A stretch of 64,000 nucleotides of DNA from Flagellimonas_A sp039592695 (GCF_039592695.1 NZ_JBBUTK010000003.1:496001-560000), one strand, 5' to 3'; positions 17,243-27,425 are shown, counted from the stretch's first letter. Numbers and translations: made by a program. Notes: a model not told the origin generated them from the sequence alone.

Positions 17243-18610
17243 ATGAAACATCTTAGCAAATTAGTTGTTGCAGCCCTAATGATTTTTGGCTTAAACAGCA
17301 TACAAGCGCAAGACGAGAATAACCCATGGCAGGTAAGCATCGGGGTCAATGCCATTGACACTTACCCAGCAAATGCAAGCCAGTTGTCAGAAGCTTTAGG
17401 TCAAACAAGTTCATTTGGCAACGAGTTCTTCAATGCGAATGACCATTGGAACATTCTTCCATCGATTTCTTACGTTGGGGTTTCTAGATACATCGGTGAT
17501 GGTTTTTCCGTTGGTGCTAGGGGGTCTTTAAATAGAATTTCCAAATTAGGAGATGTCGCTGTAGACGATTTGTCGCACTACGCTATCGATGGTACTATCA
17601 AATACAATATTTTACAAAACACAAAATTAGACCCATTCGTCGAAATTGGAGGTGGTTATACTTGGGTTGATGAAATCGGTGCCGGTACCGTAAATGGTGG
17701 TGTGGGCTTAAACTATTGGTTTTCAGATAACTTCGGTGTCACTTTACAAACTCAGTACAAGCATGCCTTTGAAGATTACGGTGTAACGCATTTACAGCAC
17801 TTGGCTGGTCTTTCAATCCGTTTCGGCGGTACTGATACTGACGGTGATGGCATCTACGATAAAGACGATGCTTGCCCAGAAGTAGCTGGTCTTGAAGCAT
17901 TCAACGGTTGTCCTGATTCTGACGGAGATGGTATCGAAGATGGAAAAGACGATTGTCCTAATGAAGCTGGTTTAAAAGAATTGAATGGATGTCCTGATGC
18001 TGACGGCGATGGTATCGCTGATAAAGACGATGCTTGTCCTAACGAAGCTGGTCTAGAAGCTTTGGCTGGGTGCCCAGATGCAGACGGCGACGGTGTTGCT
18101 GATAAAGATGATCAGTGTCCTAACGAGGCTGGTCCTGCTGAAAACAATGGTTGCCCATGGCCAGATACAGATGGTGATGGCGTACTTGACAAAGATGACC
18201 AGTGTCCAGATGTTGCAGGTACAGTTGCAAACAACGGTTGCCCTGAAGTAACTGAAGAAGTTCAAAAGCAATTGAACGACTACGCAAGAACAATCTTGTT
18301 CGATACAGGTAAGTCTTCTTTGAAGCCTGAGTCAACTTCAGTTTTTGTTGATATCATTCAAATTTTGAACGAATATCCAACTGCGAAATTTACAGTTGAA
18401 GGACACACCGATAGTGTAGGTAGTGCCAAGCTCAATCAAAGACTGTCTGAAGAGCGCGCAAATTCAGTTCGCGACTTCTTGATCAAAGAAGGTATTGCCG
18501 CTGATAGATTGACTGCTATCGGATACGGTGAAGACAGACCAATAGCAAGCAATAACACTAGAGCTGGAAGAGCTCAGAACAGAAGAACCGAAATCAATTT
18601 GGTTAAATAA
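17243..18610 (+). CDS. OmpA-family outer membrane protein with TSP type-3 repeats
   Basis: 455 residues from the second ATG (17243), which begins a clean signal peptide MKHLSKLVVAALMIFGL ending in IQAQ; an ATG two codons earlier is possible. Residues about 22-195 form a beta-barrel-like domain. Then come five calcium-binding thrombospondin type-3 repeats of the kind DADGDGIADKDDACPNEAG (about 195-335). The C-terminal OmpA domain binds peptidoglycan, with FDTGKSSLKPES and GHTDSVGSAKLNQRLSEERA. It anchors the outer membrane to the wall. A strong promoter precedes it and a strong terminator follows; codon use suggests high expression. Confidence 0.95.
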   Translation: MKHLSKLVVAALMIFGLNSIQAQDENNPWQVSIGVNAIDTYPANASQLSEALGQTSSFGNEFFNANDHWNILPSISYVGVSRYIGDGFSVGARGSLNRISKLGDVAVDDLSHYAIDGTIKYNILQNTKLDPFVEIGGGYTWVDEIGAGTVNGGVGLNYWFSDNFGVTLQTQYKHAFEDYGVTHLQHLAGLSIRFGGTDTDGDGIYDKDDACPEVAGLEAFNGCPDSDGDGIEDGKDDCPNEAGLKELNGCPDADGDGIADKDDACPNEAGLEALAGCPDADGDGVADKDDQCPNEAGPAENNGCPWPDTDGDGVLDKDDQCPDVAGTVANNGCPEVTEEVQKQLNDYARTILFDTGKSSLKPESTSVFVDIIQILNEYPTAKFTVEGHTDSVGSAKLNQRLSEERANSVRDFLIKEGIAADRLTAIGYGEDRPIASNNTRAGRAQNRRTEINLVK

Positions 18611-18644
18611 AAAGTTTAGGTGTAACCAACACTTAATAATCCAT

Positions 18645-18674
18645 AAAAAGCTCCGCAGTTGCGGAGCTTTTTTT
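18645..18674 (+). terminator. Terminator of the ompA-like gene
   Basis: AAAAAGCTCCGC and GCGGAGCTTTTT form a 12-bp stem around the loop AGTT, followed by more T. It lies 34 bases after the stop codon and separates ompA from the AddB-like gene. Confidence 0.9.
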
Positions 18675-18751
18675 ATTTTTAAAGTACACTACCTCGGGGC
18701 AAGCCCGTGCGGCATTCAAAGGAACAGTAACTTAAAATTTCGACACAAGCG

Positions 18752-21511
18752 TTGGAGCATGCAAATCTCGATTATCGAGTAACCTCTTTTATTGACGAGA
18801 CCGCTTTAGATGTTATTGATCGCTTCGAAAAGCTTTTAAGTGATTCCTTGTTTGTTCTACCCAGTAAACGTGCTGCAAGTTTTTTAAAGAAAAGTTTGGC
18901 AAGGCATGTTCATAAGCCTATTCTATCCCCAAAAATTATAAGCATTGAGCAGTTCGTAGAAGAAATATCCAATCTCGATGCCGCTAGCGATACCGAGCAA
19001 TTGTTTTTGCTTTACCAATCTTATCTCTGGTCTGCAATCAAACAAAAAGACGACTTCTATTTGTTTTCCAAATGGGCCAGACTATTACTTCAAGACTTTA
19101 ACGAGATAGACCGGTATCTGGTCAATACTGACAGTTTCTTTTCATACATGTCGGCATTAAAAAAAATAAAGGCATGGAATCTAAACGAAGATGAAAGTCC
19201 GTTGATTACCAACTACCTTGATTTTTGGAAAGCGCTCAAACCTATTTATGATGATTTCAAGGCAAACCTTGTTTCAAAAAATCTGGCATATCAAGGCCTT
19301 ATGTACAGAAAAGCATTTGAACACCTAGAATCGTATGTAAAAAACACAGATTATAAAAAATTCATCTTTGTAGGCTTTAATGCCCTTAACACCGCTGAAA
19401 GTGAAATCATCAAATATTTACTTCAAAATGAGGACACAGAAATCTATTGGGATTTAGACACTTACTTTTTTGAGGATAACATACATGCTGCTTCATTCTT
19501 TATTAGAGGGTACAGGCAAGCGTGGCCATACTATGACAAAAGAAGTTTTAAGGGCATTTCGTCAAATTATCTTTCTCAAAAGGATATTGAGATCATTGGG
19601 GTTTCAAACAACATCTCACAGGCCAAATATGTGGGAAAGTTGTTGAAACAAGCGTATAACCCAGCACATAAGACAGCGTTGGTGCTTTCAGACGAGTCAC
19701 TGCTTCAGCCCATGTTGAATGCCATCCCAAATAAAATTGAAGAGGTCAACATAACCATGGGCAAACCGTTGAACATGGATTTGCTGTACAACTTCTTCGC
19801 CACTCTTATTGATATGCACATCAAAAAAACGGAAAGGGGGTTTTTTTATCAAGAAGTGCTTCAGCTTTTGGCCAACCCCTACACCTCAGAGATTCTGACG
19901 AGTAACGGTATAGACCATGCGAGAAAAATCAAATCCAATATTAAAAAATACAATTGGATGTTCATACAGCCCAAGCACCTAATAAAGATGGGTACAGACA
20001 TGCGGCCATTTCTTGACAAGGTCTTTTTTGATTGTTCGGACAGCTTACAAGATTTTCTTCAACGCTGTCTTGACATCATCGATTTCTTGGTAAACGAATC
20101 AAAAAAAGAAAGACAAAATTCAGAGCTTACCGTGATCGATAAGCTCTCACAAATTTTTAACCGCCTACAAGAATATGCTGAGCTTCCATTTATTAAGGAT
20201 TTAAAAACCATTGAACAATTGTATGCCGACATGGTCTCGTTTGAAAAGTTGGATTATCGTGGAAATCCTGATAGGGGCCTACAGGTCATGGGGATGCTCG
20301 AAAGCCGTAATTTGGATTTTGATACGGTCATTGTCACCTCTGTCAATGAGGGAATCCTTCCTTCCGGAAAAAGCAATAATTCCTTCATTCCGTATGATGT
20401 CAAGCGTGAATTCAAAATGCCCACGTATCGAGAAAAAGATGCTGTCTATGCCTATCACTTTTATCGATTGTTACAGCGTGCCAAAAAAATATATGTCTTA
20501 TACAATACCGAACCTGATGTGCTTGAGGGTGGCGAAAAAAGTAGATTTATCACTCAAATGTTGACGGATAAGAACATCAATGGTCAAATCAGGTATAGCA
20601 TTGCTTCCCCAGCAATAAAAATCGACAAGAAAGAGCCAAATACGATTCAAAAAACACCTGTTTTGATCAAGGCAATACATAAGGTTTCTCAAGAGGGCTT
20701 GTCACCGACATCACTTTCAAGCTATATCAAAGACCCACTGACATTTTACAAGCAGTACATATTGAAAATAAAGGAACCTGATTCTTTTGATGAAAGTATG
20801 GCATTGAACACTTTTGGTACCATTGTACATCATACACTGGAAGAATTATACAAACCATTTGTAGGCACTTTTCTAAAGCCAGAAACATTGCTGACGGCCA
20901 AAGGCCAAATACCTGATTTCTTATCTGATAACTTTAGAAAGACACTGCCCGGTTCAGATTTTTCACAAGGCAAAAACCTCATCATTTATAATGTGATTCT
21001 AAAATATCTTGAGAATTTTCTTGACCGAGAGATGGAACAATCTAAAAATCATCGTATCAAGATTCTTGCTCTGGAGCAGAAACTATCTTTCCAAATTCAA
21101 GTGCCCAATCTTGATTTTCCTTTGATGTTAAAGGGCACGTTGGACCGCATTGATGAAAAGGATGGCCAATTACGTATCATTGACTATAAAACAGGTAAGG
21201 TTTTGCCCTCAGAACTGAAAATCTCAGATTGGGATGAGCTTATCACCGAGCCCAAATATGCCAAAGCCTTTCAGTTGCTTTGCTATGCAAAAATGTATTC
21301 CGATGTATCCGATGGTCGAAGTCTTGAGGCAGGCATCATTCCCATCAAACAGACCAAAACTCCATTTTTACAACTCACCAGAAAAGACCCTGACGGTACT
21401 ACAGAACATTCAATTACCAAAGATGTATTACAGCACTTTGATGCACAATTGCAAAAACTGGTTCTTGAAATATTGGACCCAGAAATCCCTTTTGTAGAAA
21501 AAGAAACATAG
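18752..21511 (+). CDS. AddB-like PD-(D/E)XK nuclease family protein
   Basis: 919 residues. The N-terminal two thirds look like a degenerate helicase of the AddB type (FVLPSKRAASFLKKSLARHV in place of a Walker A; later LDFDTVIVTSVNEGILPSGK and FYRLLQRAKKIYVLY). The C-terminus has a RecB/AddB nuclease domain: TFGTIVHHTLEEL, GTLDRIDEKDGQLRIIDYKTG near residue 800-815, and QLLCYAKMY. No iron-sulfur cysteine cluster is evident. With the AddA-like protein it should process double-strand ends for RecA. The two subunit genes are split by kbl and ompA, an order I recognise from other flavobacteria. It converges with the SDR gene 1 bp away. Confidence 0.87.
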   Translation: MEHANLDYRVTSFIDETALDVIDRFEKLLSDSLFVLPSKRAASFLKKSLARHVHKPILSPKIISIEQFVEEISNLDAASDTEQLFLLYQSYLWSAIKQKDDFYLFSKWARLLLQDFNEIDRYLVNTDSFFSYMSALKKIKAWNLNEDESPLITNYLDFWKALKPIYDDFKANLVSKNLAYQGLMYRKAFEHLESYVKNTDYKKFIFVGFNALNTAESEIIKYLLQNEDTEIYWDLDTYFFEDNIHAASFFIRGYRQAWPYYDKRSFKGISSNYLSQKDIEIIGVSNNISQAKYVGKLLKQAYNPAHKTALVLSDESLLQPMLNAIPNKIEEVNITMGKPLNMDLLYNFFATLIDMHIKKTERGFFYQEVLQLLANPYTSEILTSNGIDHARKIKSNIKKYNWMFIQPKHLIKMGTDMRPFLDKVFFDCSDSLQDFLQRCLDIIDFLVNESKKERQNSELTVIDKLSQIFNRLQEYAELPFIKDLKTIEQLYADMVSFEKLDYRGNPDRGLQVMGMLESRNLDFDTVIVTSVNEGILPSGKSNNSFIPYDVKREFKMPTYREKDAVYAYHFYRLLQRAKKIYVLYNTEPDVLEGGEKSRFITQMLTDKNINGQIRYSIASPAIKIDKKEPNTIQKTPVLIKAIHKVSQEGLSPTSLSSYIKDPLTFYKQYILKIKEPDSFDESMALNTFGTIVHHTLEELYKPFVGTFLKPETLLTAKGQIPDFLSDNFRKTLPGSDFSQGKNLIIYNVILKYLENFLDREMEQSKNHRIKILALEQKLSFQIQVPNLDFPLMLKGTLDRIDEKDGQLRIIDYKTGKVLPSELKISDWDELITEPKYAKAFQLLCYAKMYSDVSDGRSLEAGIIPIKQTKTPFLQLTRKDPDGTTEHSITKDVLQHFDAQLQKLVLEILDPEIPFVEKET

Positions 21512-21512
21512 A

Positions 21513-22223
21513 CTATTTCAAATCAGGGCGTGTGGGGCGCACTTCTATTTTACTCGGCAAGGTTCTCGGGTGCATCTTTAATAAACCCACCACTATCTTG
21601 CCAATGTCTTCAGGTTGAATCTTCCAGGTATCTGAGTCATCGGGTACATTGCCATTAAAATGTGTCGCCACCGATCCTGGCATTATAGTGGTCACTTTTA
21701 CATCGTATTTTCTAAGGTCTAGCATAGCAGCTTGGGTAAAGCCCACAACACCAAATTTGGTGGCATTGTAACCAGCTCCTGTGGCAAAAAAATTAGTGCC
21801 CGCCAAACTTGCCAAGGTCATGTAGTATCCCTTTGAGTTTTTTAGTGCCTCAATTGATGCTTGCAAAGTGTTGAAGGCCCCCGTCAAGTTCGTATCTATC
21901 ATCTGGTGCCACTGTTCGGGCTTCATCTCGTCTACAGGTGCAAAATGCCCTACCCCTGCATTGGCCAAAACAACATCGACTTTGCCCCATTTTTTTGAAA
22001 TATTTGCTATTGCATTTTGCTCATCCCCTAACTTGGTGACATCAGATTGTAGCGCAAGTATATTCTCATCGCTTTCAATTGATGCTGCAGCTTCTTCAAC
22101 GGTTTTCATGGTTCTTCCGCTAATGGCCACTTTCATGCCTTCATCAATAAGGCTTTTTGCAACTCCCAAACCAATTCCTTTGCTTCCTCCAGTGATGTAA
22201 GCTACTTTATTCTTGATATCCAT
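21513..22223 (-). CDS. SDR-family oxidoreductase
   Basis: 236 residues from the ATG at 22223; an in-frame ATG 24 bases upstream would add an Arg-rich tail and is less likely. It has a Rossmann fold with the NAD(P)-binding ITGGSKGIGLGVAKSL near residue 10, NAGVGHFAP, and the catalytic Ser...Tyr-x-x-x-Lys as TLASLAGTNFF and GYNATKFGV. It is therefore an active classical short-chain dehydrogenase; the Arg after the first Gly in GRTMKT suggests NADP(H). Its substrate is unknown. It is divergent from the methylmalonyl-CoA mutase gene. Confidence 0.9.
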   Translation of the reverse strand: MDIKNKVAYITGGSKGIGLGVAKSLIDEGMKVAISGRTMKTVEEAAASIESDENILALQSDVTKLGDEQNAIANISKKWGKVDVVLANAGVGHFAPVDEMKPEQWHQMIDTNLTGAFNTLQASIEALKNSKGYYMTLASLAGTNFFATGAGYNATKFGVVGFTQAAMLDLRKYDVKVTTIMPGSVATHFNGNVPDDSDTWKIQPEDIGKIVVGLLKMHPRTLPSKIEVRPTRPDLK

Positions 22224-22337
22224 TCTTCTTCTATTATGTTTGTTCAATGTTTTTCAAAATAGGAAAAAGAAGCAGTATCTTGTATTTGTTCATTTAAGAA
22301 TTTGTGCTTTATCCACATTAAATTTGATGCAGACAGC

Positions 22338-24410
22338 ATGAGTAGAAAAAATCTTGAAAATCTTCAATTGAAACATGGTTCAAAAGACAAGGACCAGTCG
22401 CCCAATACCTTTGAACATGTCGGTTTTGGTGCAGGAATGCCCCCCTATCTACGCGGGCCCTATTCGACCATGTACGTTACCCGGCCGTGGACGATTCGTC
22501 AGTATGCCGGTTTTTCCACCGCTGAGGAAAGCAATGCCTTCTACAGAAGAAATCTTGCCGCAGGCCAAAAAGGGCTCTCCGTTGCCTTTGATTTGCCCAC
22601 GCACAGAGGATACGACAGCGACCATGAACGCGTCGTTGGTGATGTAGGAAAAGCTGGGGTCGCCATCGATTCCGTTGAGGATATGAAAATTCTTTTTGAC
22701 GGCATTCCTCTGGATAAAATGTCGGTTTCCATGACCATGAACGGGGCCGTTTTGCCCGTCATGGCCTTCTACATCGTTGCTGCCGAAGAACAAGGGGTTA
22801 AACCAGAGCAACTTTCAGGAACCATACAAAATGATATTTTGAAAGAGTTCATGGTTCGGAACACCTACATCTACCCCCCCGCACCATCCATTCAAATCAT
22901 TGCCGATATTTTTGAGTACACGAGCAAATTCATGCCCAAATTTAACAGCATCAGCATTTCGGGCTACCACATGCACGAAGCAGGCGCCACTGCGGCATTG
23001 GAGCTTGCCTATACTTTGGCCGATGGTCTTGAATACATCCGGACAGGGCTAAAAGCAGGACTCAAAATCGATGAATTTGCACCCCGCCTCTCTTTCTTCT
23101 GGGGCATAGGGATGCACCATTTTGTGGAAATAGCCAAGCTGAGAGCCGGCAGAATGCTGTGGGCGAAAATCGTGAAGCAGTTCAATCCAGAAAACCCAAA
23201 ATCAATGGCGTTGCGAACACACTGCCAAACCAGCGGATGGAGCCTTACCGAGCAAGATCCATTCAATAATGTGGCTCGAACAGCCATCGAAGCCTCAGCA
23301 GCTGCTTTTGGCGGCACCCAAAGCCTGCACACCAATGCGTTGGATGAGGCCATTGCTCTACCCACAGATTTTTCTGCACGAATCGCACGTAACACCCAAT
23401 TATACCTGCAACAAGAGACCCATATCATCAAAACGGTAGATCCATGGGCCGGAAGCCGTTATGTGGAACAATTGACCGAAGACCTATGCAAAAAAACGTG
23501 GGAACTTATTGAAGAAGTCGAGGAGTTGGGCGGTATGACAAAGGCCATAGAGGCGGGCATCCCCAAAATGCGTATCGAACAGGCAGCTGCCAGAAAACAG
23601 GCCCGTATCGATAGTGGCCAAGAAGTCATCGTCGGTGTCAACAGATATCAGTTAGAAAAAGAAGACGAGCTACAAATTTTAGAAGTTGACAACCAAGCGG
23701 TTCGCCAACAGCAACTTGCGAGATTAAAGAAGGTACGTTCAGAAAGAAACGAAGATTTGGTAACTTCACTTTTGGATAAGCTTGCTGAAAACGCCCAATT
23801 GAAGCTCCGGGGCAAGGGCGAAAACCTCCTTTCCCTTTGTGTGGAAGCCGCAAGGGCAAGGGCCACTTTGGGCGAGATCAGCGATGCCATGGAAAAGGCC
23901 TTTGGCCGTCACAAAGCTGAAATAAAATCATTTACCGGAGTATATGCCAAAGCAGTGAAAAAAGACCCCTCTTTTGAAAAAGCGCGACAACTGTCTGATG
24001 AGATTGCCCTTCAAGAAGGTCGCAGGCCACGAATCATGATTGCCAAAATGGGGCAAGATGGTCATGATCGTGGTGCCAAAGTGGTTGCCACAGGTTATGC
24101 CGATTTAGGTTTTGATGTTGATATTGGGCCGCTTTTTCAAACCCCAGAAGAGGCTGCAAAGCAGGCCGTAGAAAATGATGTGCATATTCTTGGGGTATCT
24201 TCACTGGCAGCGGGCCATAAAACGCTGGTTCCCAAAGTCATCGAAGCTCTCAAAAGCTATGGCCGGGGTGACATCAAGGTCATAGTTGGCGGAGTAATTC
24301 CCAAACAAGATTATGATTTTCTTCTAAAAGCAGGTGCAGTGGGCATCTATGGGCCCGGAACCAAAATTTCTGAGGCGGCGATTAAGATTTTAGAGCTTTT
24401 GAAAAATTGA
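22338..24410 (+). CDS. scpA: Methylmalonyl-CoA mutase large subunit
   Basis: 690 residues from the ATG at 22338 (the upstream in-frame ATG would add MCFIHIKFDADS). It isomerises methylmalonyl-CoA and succinyl-CoA using adenosylcobalamin. The TIM-barrel domain shows RGPYSTMYVTRPWTIRQYAG, SVAFDLPTHRGYDSD and the substrate region SISGYHMHEAGA. The C-terminal B12-binding domain has the lower axial His in GQDGHDRGAKVVA near residue 575, then GVSSLAAGHKTLVP and GGVIPKQDY. Many flavobacteria have the small-subunit gene directly upstream; here the upstream gene is a divergent SDR, so the partner must be elsewhere or absent. Confidence 0.95.
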   Translation: MSRKNLENLQLKHGSKDKDQSPNTFEHVGFGAGMPPYLRGPYSTMYVTRPWTIRQYAGFSTAEESNAFYRRNLAAGQKGLSVAFDLPTHRGYDSDHERVVGDVGKAGVAIDSVEDMKILFDGIPLDKMSVSMTMNGAVLPVMAFYIVAAEEQGVKPEQLSGTIQNDILKEFMVRNTYIYPPAPSIQIIADIFEYTSKFMPKFNSISISGYHMHEAGATAALELAYTLADGLEYIRTGLKAGLKIDEFAPRLSFFWGIGMHHFVEIAKLRAGRMLWAKIVKQFNPENPKSMALRTHCQTSGWSLTEQDPFNNVARTAIEASAAAFGGTQSLHTNALDEAIALPTDFSARIARNTQLYLQQETHIIKTVDPWAGSRYVEQLTEDLCKKTWELIEEVEELGGMTKAIEAGIPKMRIEQAAARKQARIDSGQEVIVGVNRYQLEKEDELQILEVDNQAVRQQQLARLKKVRSERNEDLVTSLLDKLAENAQLKLRGKGENLLSLCVEAARARATLGEISDAMEKAFGRHKAEIKSFTGVYAKAVKKDPSFEKARQLSDEIALQEGRRPRIMIAKMGQDGHDRGAKVVATGYADLGFDVDIGPLFQTPEEAAKQAVENDVHILGVSSLAAGHKTLVPKVIEALKSYGRGDIKVIVGGVIPKQDYDFLLKAGAVGIYGPGTKISEAAIKILELLKN

Positions 24411-24623
24411 TAGTTTCAAAAAAAGTTCAATTTCTGAAACTCCAATATGTCCATGTCCTATAGTTAATAACACAATCACATCCGTCATTTTCCAATTTCC
24501 CAAAAATCTTCTTTTTCAATAAAAATGGATTTAAGGATCAACTCCCTTTAGCTTCAAAAGATATGCAGGTAAAACCATTGTATCGGAAACTTCGTAAATA
24601 AGGTCGTGCAATGCTAAAATCCA

Positions 24624-25088
24624 ATGTCGAAAAAACTACAGCCCGATTTTTTTGATTCGTTCGTAAGGATTTGTTGTACCCTCATTTGCCTCTGTTATCT
24701 GCTTGGGGCCTTGCAAATACCAGTACTGAAATTGATGCACAATATTTCACATTGGATTGAAGACCACAGCACCCATCATCATCAAGATTCTTCGAGACAT
24801 CATCATGTGTTCTTGGATTACGAGATGCTGCAAACAAACAATGACCATAAAGACTTACATTCCCATAAGCTAATATTCTGGTTCAAACAGTTGCTGGATC
24901 ATTCTGAATCAAACAATGGTGCTCAGGAAAGGCTTTTCAAGAAACTGATCGACAAACACTTGATTTCCCAAGACTGTACATCGCCACACATTTTCTGCAA
25001 ACGTTTATTTCGACAGATTACATACGTCATACCTATTGTTCCTATCCATAAGGAAAAAATCCCTACCCCACCTCCCCAACACTGTTGA
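24624..25088 (+). CDS. His-rich membrane-anchored protein upstream of TonB receptor
   Basis: 154 residues. An N-terminal hydrophobic segment (ICCTLICLCYLLGALQIPVL, residues about 18-37) is followed by a His-rich stretch, SHWIEDHSTHHHQDSSRHHH, and further scattered His (DHKDLHSHK). The C-terminus is basic and ends PPPQHC. No known enzyme domain is seen. Small His-rich proteins next to TonB-dependent receptors are often linked to zinc, copper or other metal uptake; here that is inferred from composition and position. The receptor gene starts 111 bp downstream on the same strand. Confidence 0.7.
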   Translation: MSKKLQPDFFDSFVRICCTLICLCYLLGALQIPVLKLMHNISHWIEDHSTHHHQDSSRHHHVFLDYEMLQTNNDHKDLHSHKLIFWFKQLLDHSESNNGAQERLFKKLIDKHLISQDCTSPHIFCKRLFRQITYVIPIVPIHKEKIPTPPPQHC

Positions 25089-25199
25089 GCCAACAGTAGA
25101 CATGCTATAATTATCCCCGCTATGGGATTGGATGTCCGTCGTTTATCCAAAATACGTCAAGCTTTCCGGTTGGGGAAGCATCATTTTATTAAAAAACAG

Positions 25200-27425
25200 A
25201 TGAAATATATTATATCAATATTGGCCTTTTTGGCCATACACTACACTTTTGCCCAGACCCTTAAGGGAAACGTGTTCGACACCGAGGGAGTGCCCTTGGA
25301 AGATGTGGGCATTTTCAACAAGACCAATGGGCAGCACAGCCATACAGATAGTGCTGGAAGCTTTGTGCTGTCTCGTACAAAAGTCAGCGATACAATCTAC
25401 TTTTCGCGCTTGGGCCATGCCACGCAAACGCTTGTGGTATCACCTTCAACCTTGGAAAACCCGATTACGGTCACGTTGCCACAGGCCTCCATTTCATTGG
25501 ACCAAGTGGTATTGGTCTCCAAAGTGGATGCATTGAGCAAGATTGTCGATATCGATGTTCAGGCAAACCCTGTGAAGTCGTCACAGGAAATCCTGCGTAA
25601 AGTCCCCGGGCTCATCATAGGCCAACATGCGGGCGGGGGTAAGGCCGAACAAATCTTTCTGCGCGGCTTCGATGTGGACCATGGCACCGATGTGGCCATC
25701 AGTGTTGATGGCATGCCGGTGAATATGGTCTCGCATGCCCACGGCCAAGGCTATGCCGACCTCCATTTCGTCATCCCAGAGACCTTGGAGAACATCAATT
25801 TTGGTAAGGGCCCCTATTATGCCAATCAGGGAGATTTCAATACCGCGGGATTTGTCGATTTGAGGCTCAGGAAACATATCGACAACAGTTTTGTTTCCGC
25901 CGAATCGGGCCAGTTTGGCACCCGCCGTTTTGTAGGTATGTTCGACCTATTTGAGAAGTACAACAGTTCGGCCTATTTGGCTTCGGAACTCTATTTGACC
26001 GATGGCCCGTTTGAATCGCCCCAAAACTTCAATCGCCTCAATCTTTTGGGACGTTACCATTTTAGCTTGTCCGGCGAACAGGAGCTGTCTTTGACCGCAT
26101 CGCATTTCCAAAGCAAATGGGATGCATCGGGGCAAATACCCCAACGGGCGGTAGATCAAGGCATTATTGGTCGTTTTGGGGCCATTGACGACACCGAGGG
26201 CGGGCAGACCAGTCGTACCAATGTTGTCGTGAACCACAGCAAACAATTGAACGCGGGACAAGTCTTGGAAACCGATGCTTTTCTTTCGCGGTATGACTTT
26301 GAGCTGTTTTCCAATTTCACCTTCTTTTTGGAAGACCCCGAGAACGGCGACCAAATCCGGCAGTTTGAGGACAGGCTGGTCTTGGGTGCCCGAACGGTAT
26401 TCAAAAATGAAAGGGGCCGTTTGGGCAATTTGGACTTTAGCTACAATGCGGGCGTCGGTTTTCGCTATGACAATGTAGATGACAACCAGCTCTCTCGCAC
26501 CCTGAACCGTCAGACCATACTGGGGCGCTTGGCTTTTGGCGATATCGACCAAGTCAATGCCCATGGTTTTTTGGACGCTGATTTCAAGTCGGGTGATTTT
26601 AGCTTTAATCCCGTGCTGCGGTTGGACTATTTTAAGTTTGATTATGTGAACAAATTGAGCGAACTGTACGACAACCAAAGTGAAGAGAAGGTGGCCTTTA
26701 GCCCCAAGTTCAACACTATTTACAGTCCCACAGCAAATACCCAGTTCTTTTTGAAGACGGGCATTGGCTTTCATTCCAATGATGCCAGGGTCGTAGTGGC
26801 GAACAATGGTCAGGAAATCCTTCCCGCGGCCTATGGCGTCGATTTGGGTACCCTACTCAAACCGGCGAATCGTTTGGTGCTCAATGCCACCTTGTGGACG
26901 CTCTTTTTGAATCAAGAGTTTGTTTATGTAGGGGATGCCGGAATTGTGGAACCGAGCGGCAAGACCAGACGGTTGGGCATCGAAGTGGGGGCAAGGTATC
27001 AAGCCACCGACTGGCTCTATTTGTATACGGATGCCAATTATACCCATGCTAGGAGTATCGAAGCGGTGGATGGGGAGGATTTCATTCCCTTAGCACCCGA
27101 TCTTACCACGGTCGGGGGTCTCGTGATCGATTGTGAAAACGGACTTTCCGGTGGAATAAATTATCGGTATATCGATGACCGGCCGGCCAACGAGGACAAT
27201 TCCATCGTTGCAGAGGGTTATTTCGTGGCCGATGCCAACCTAAATTACAATCTAGGCAATTGGACGTTGGGATTGGTCGTGGAGAATCTCTTCGATACGG
27301 AATGGAACGAAACCCAATTCGCCACAGAGAGTCGGTTGTTCAATGAAACGGAGGCTGTGGAGGAAATCCATTTTACCCCTGGCGTGCCCTTTTATATCAG
27401 GGGAAAGCTTTCGGTACGTTTCTAA
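25200..27425 (+). CDS. TonB-dependent receptor with carboxypeptidase-like N-terminal domain
   Basis: 741 residues from the ATG at 25200, which begins the signal peptide MKYIISILAFLAIHYTFAQ; an in-frame ATG 78 bases upstream gives no better signal. Residues about 20-100 are the CarboxypepD_reg-like domain common in Bacteroidota. The plug follows (SSQEILRKVPGLIIGQHAGG, LRGFDVDHGTDVAISVDGMP) and then a 22-strand barrel ending in GKLSVRF with the terminal aromatic residue. The plug holds VSHAHGQGYADLHF, a His-containing loop. Together with the His-rich upstream protein this suggests a metal or metallophore substrate, which is inference. It overlaps the converging lipoprotein gene by 4 bp. Confidence 0.92.
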   Translation: MKYIISILAFLAIHYTFAQTLKGNVFDTEGVPLEDVGIFNKTNGQHSHTDSAGSFVLSRTKVSDTIYFSRLGHATQTLVVSPSTLENPITVTLPQASISLDQVVLVSKVDALSKIVDIDVQANPVKSSQEILRKVPGLIIGQHAGGGKAEQIFLRGFDVDHGTDVAISVDGMPVNMVSHAHGQGYADLHFVIPETLENINFGKGPYYANQGDFNTAGFVDLRLRKHIDNSFVSAESGQFGTRRFVGMFDLFEKYNSSAYLASELYLTDGPFESPQNFNRLNLLGRYHFSLSGEQELSLTASHFQSKWDASGQIPQRAVDQGIIGRFGAIDDTEGGQTSRTNVVVNHSKQLNAGQVLETDAFLSRYDFELFSNFTFFLEDPENGDQIRQFEDRLVLGARTVFKNERGRLGNLDFSYNAGVGFRYDNVDDNQLSRTLNRQTILGRLAFGDIDQVNAHGFLDADFKSGDFSFNPVLRLDYFKFDYVNKLSELYDNQSEEKVAFSPKFNTIYSPTANTQFFLKTGIGFHSNDARVVVANNGQEILPAAYGVDLGTLLKPANRLVLNATLWTLFLNQEFVYVGDAGIVEPSGKTRRLGIEVGARYQATDWLYLYTDANYTHARSIEAVDGEDFIPLAPDLTTVGGLVIDCENGLSGGINYRYIDDRPANEDNSIVAEGYFVADANLNYNLGNWTLGLVVENLFDTEWNETQFATESRLFNETEAVEEIHFTPGVPFYIRGKLSVRF

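Noticed and set aside
18692..18722. GC-rich stretch CTACCTCGGGGCAAGCCCG before the AddB-like gene, with a weaker echo (CTACCCCGGGG) at 39524
   Set aside because: Could be a degenerate dispersed repeat, but the two copies share too few bases to claim it.
25947..26774. 275-residue open frame on the minus strand inside the TonB receptor gene
   Set aside because: It is fully antisense to a clearly real receptor, has no recognisable domain and no plausible promoter; it is a by-product of codon bias.
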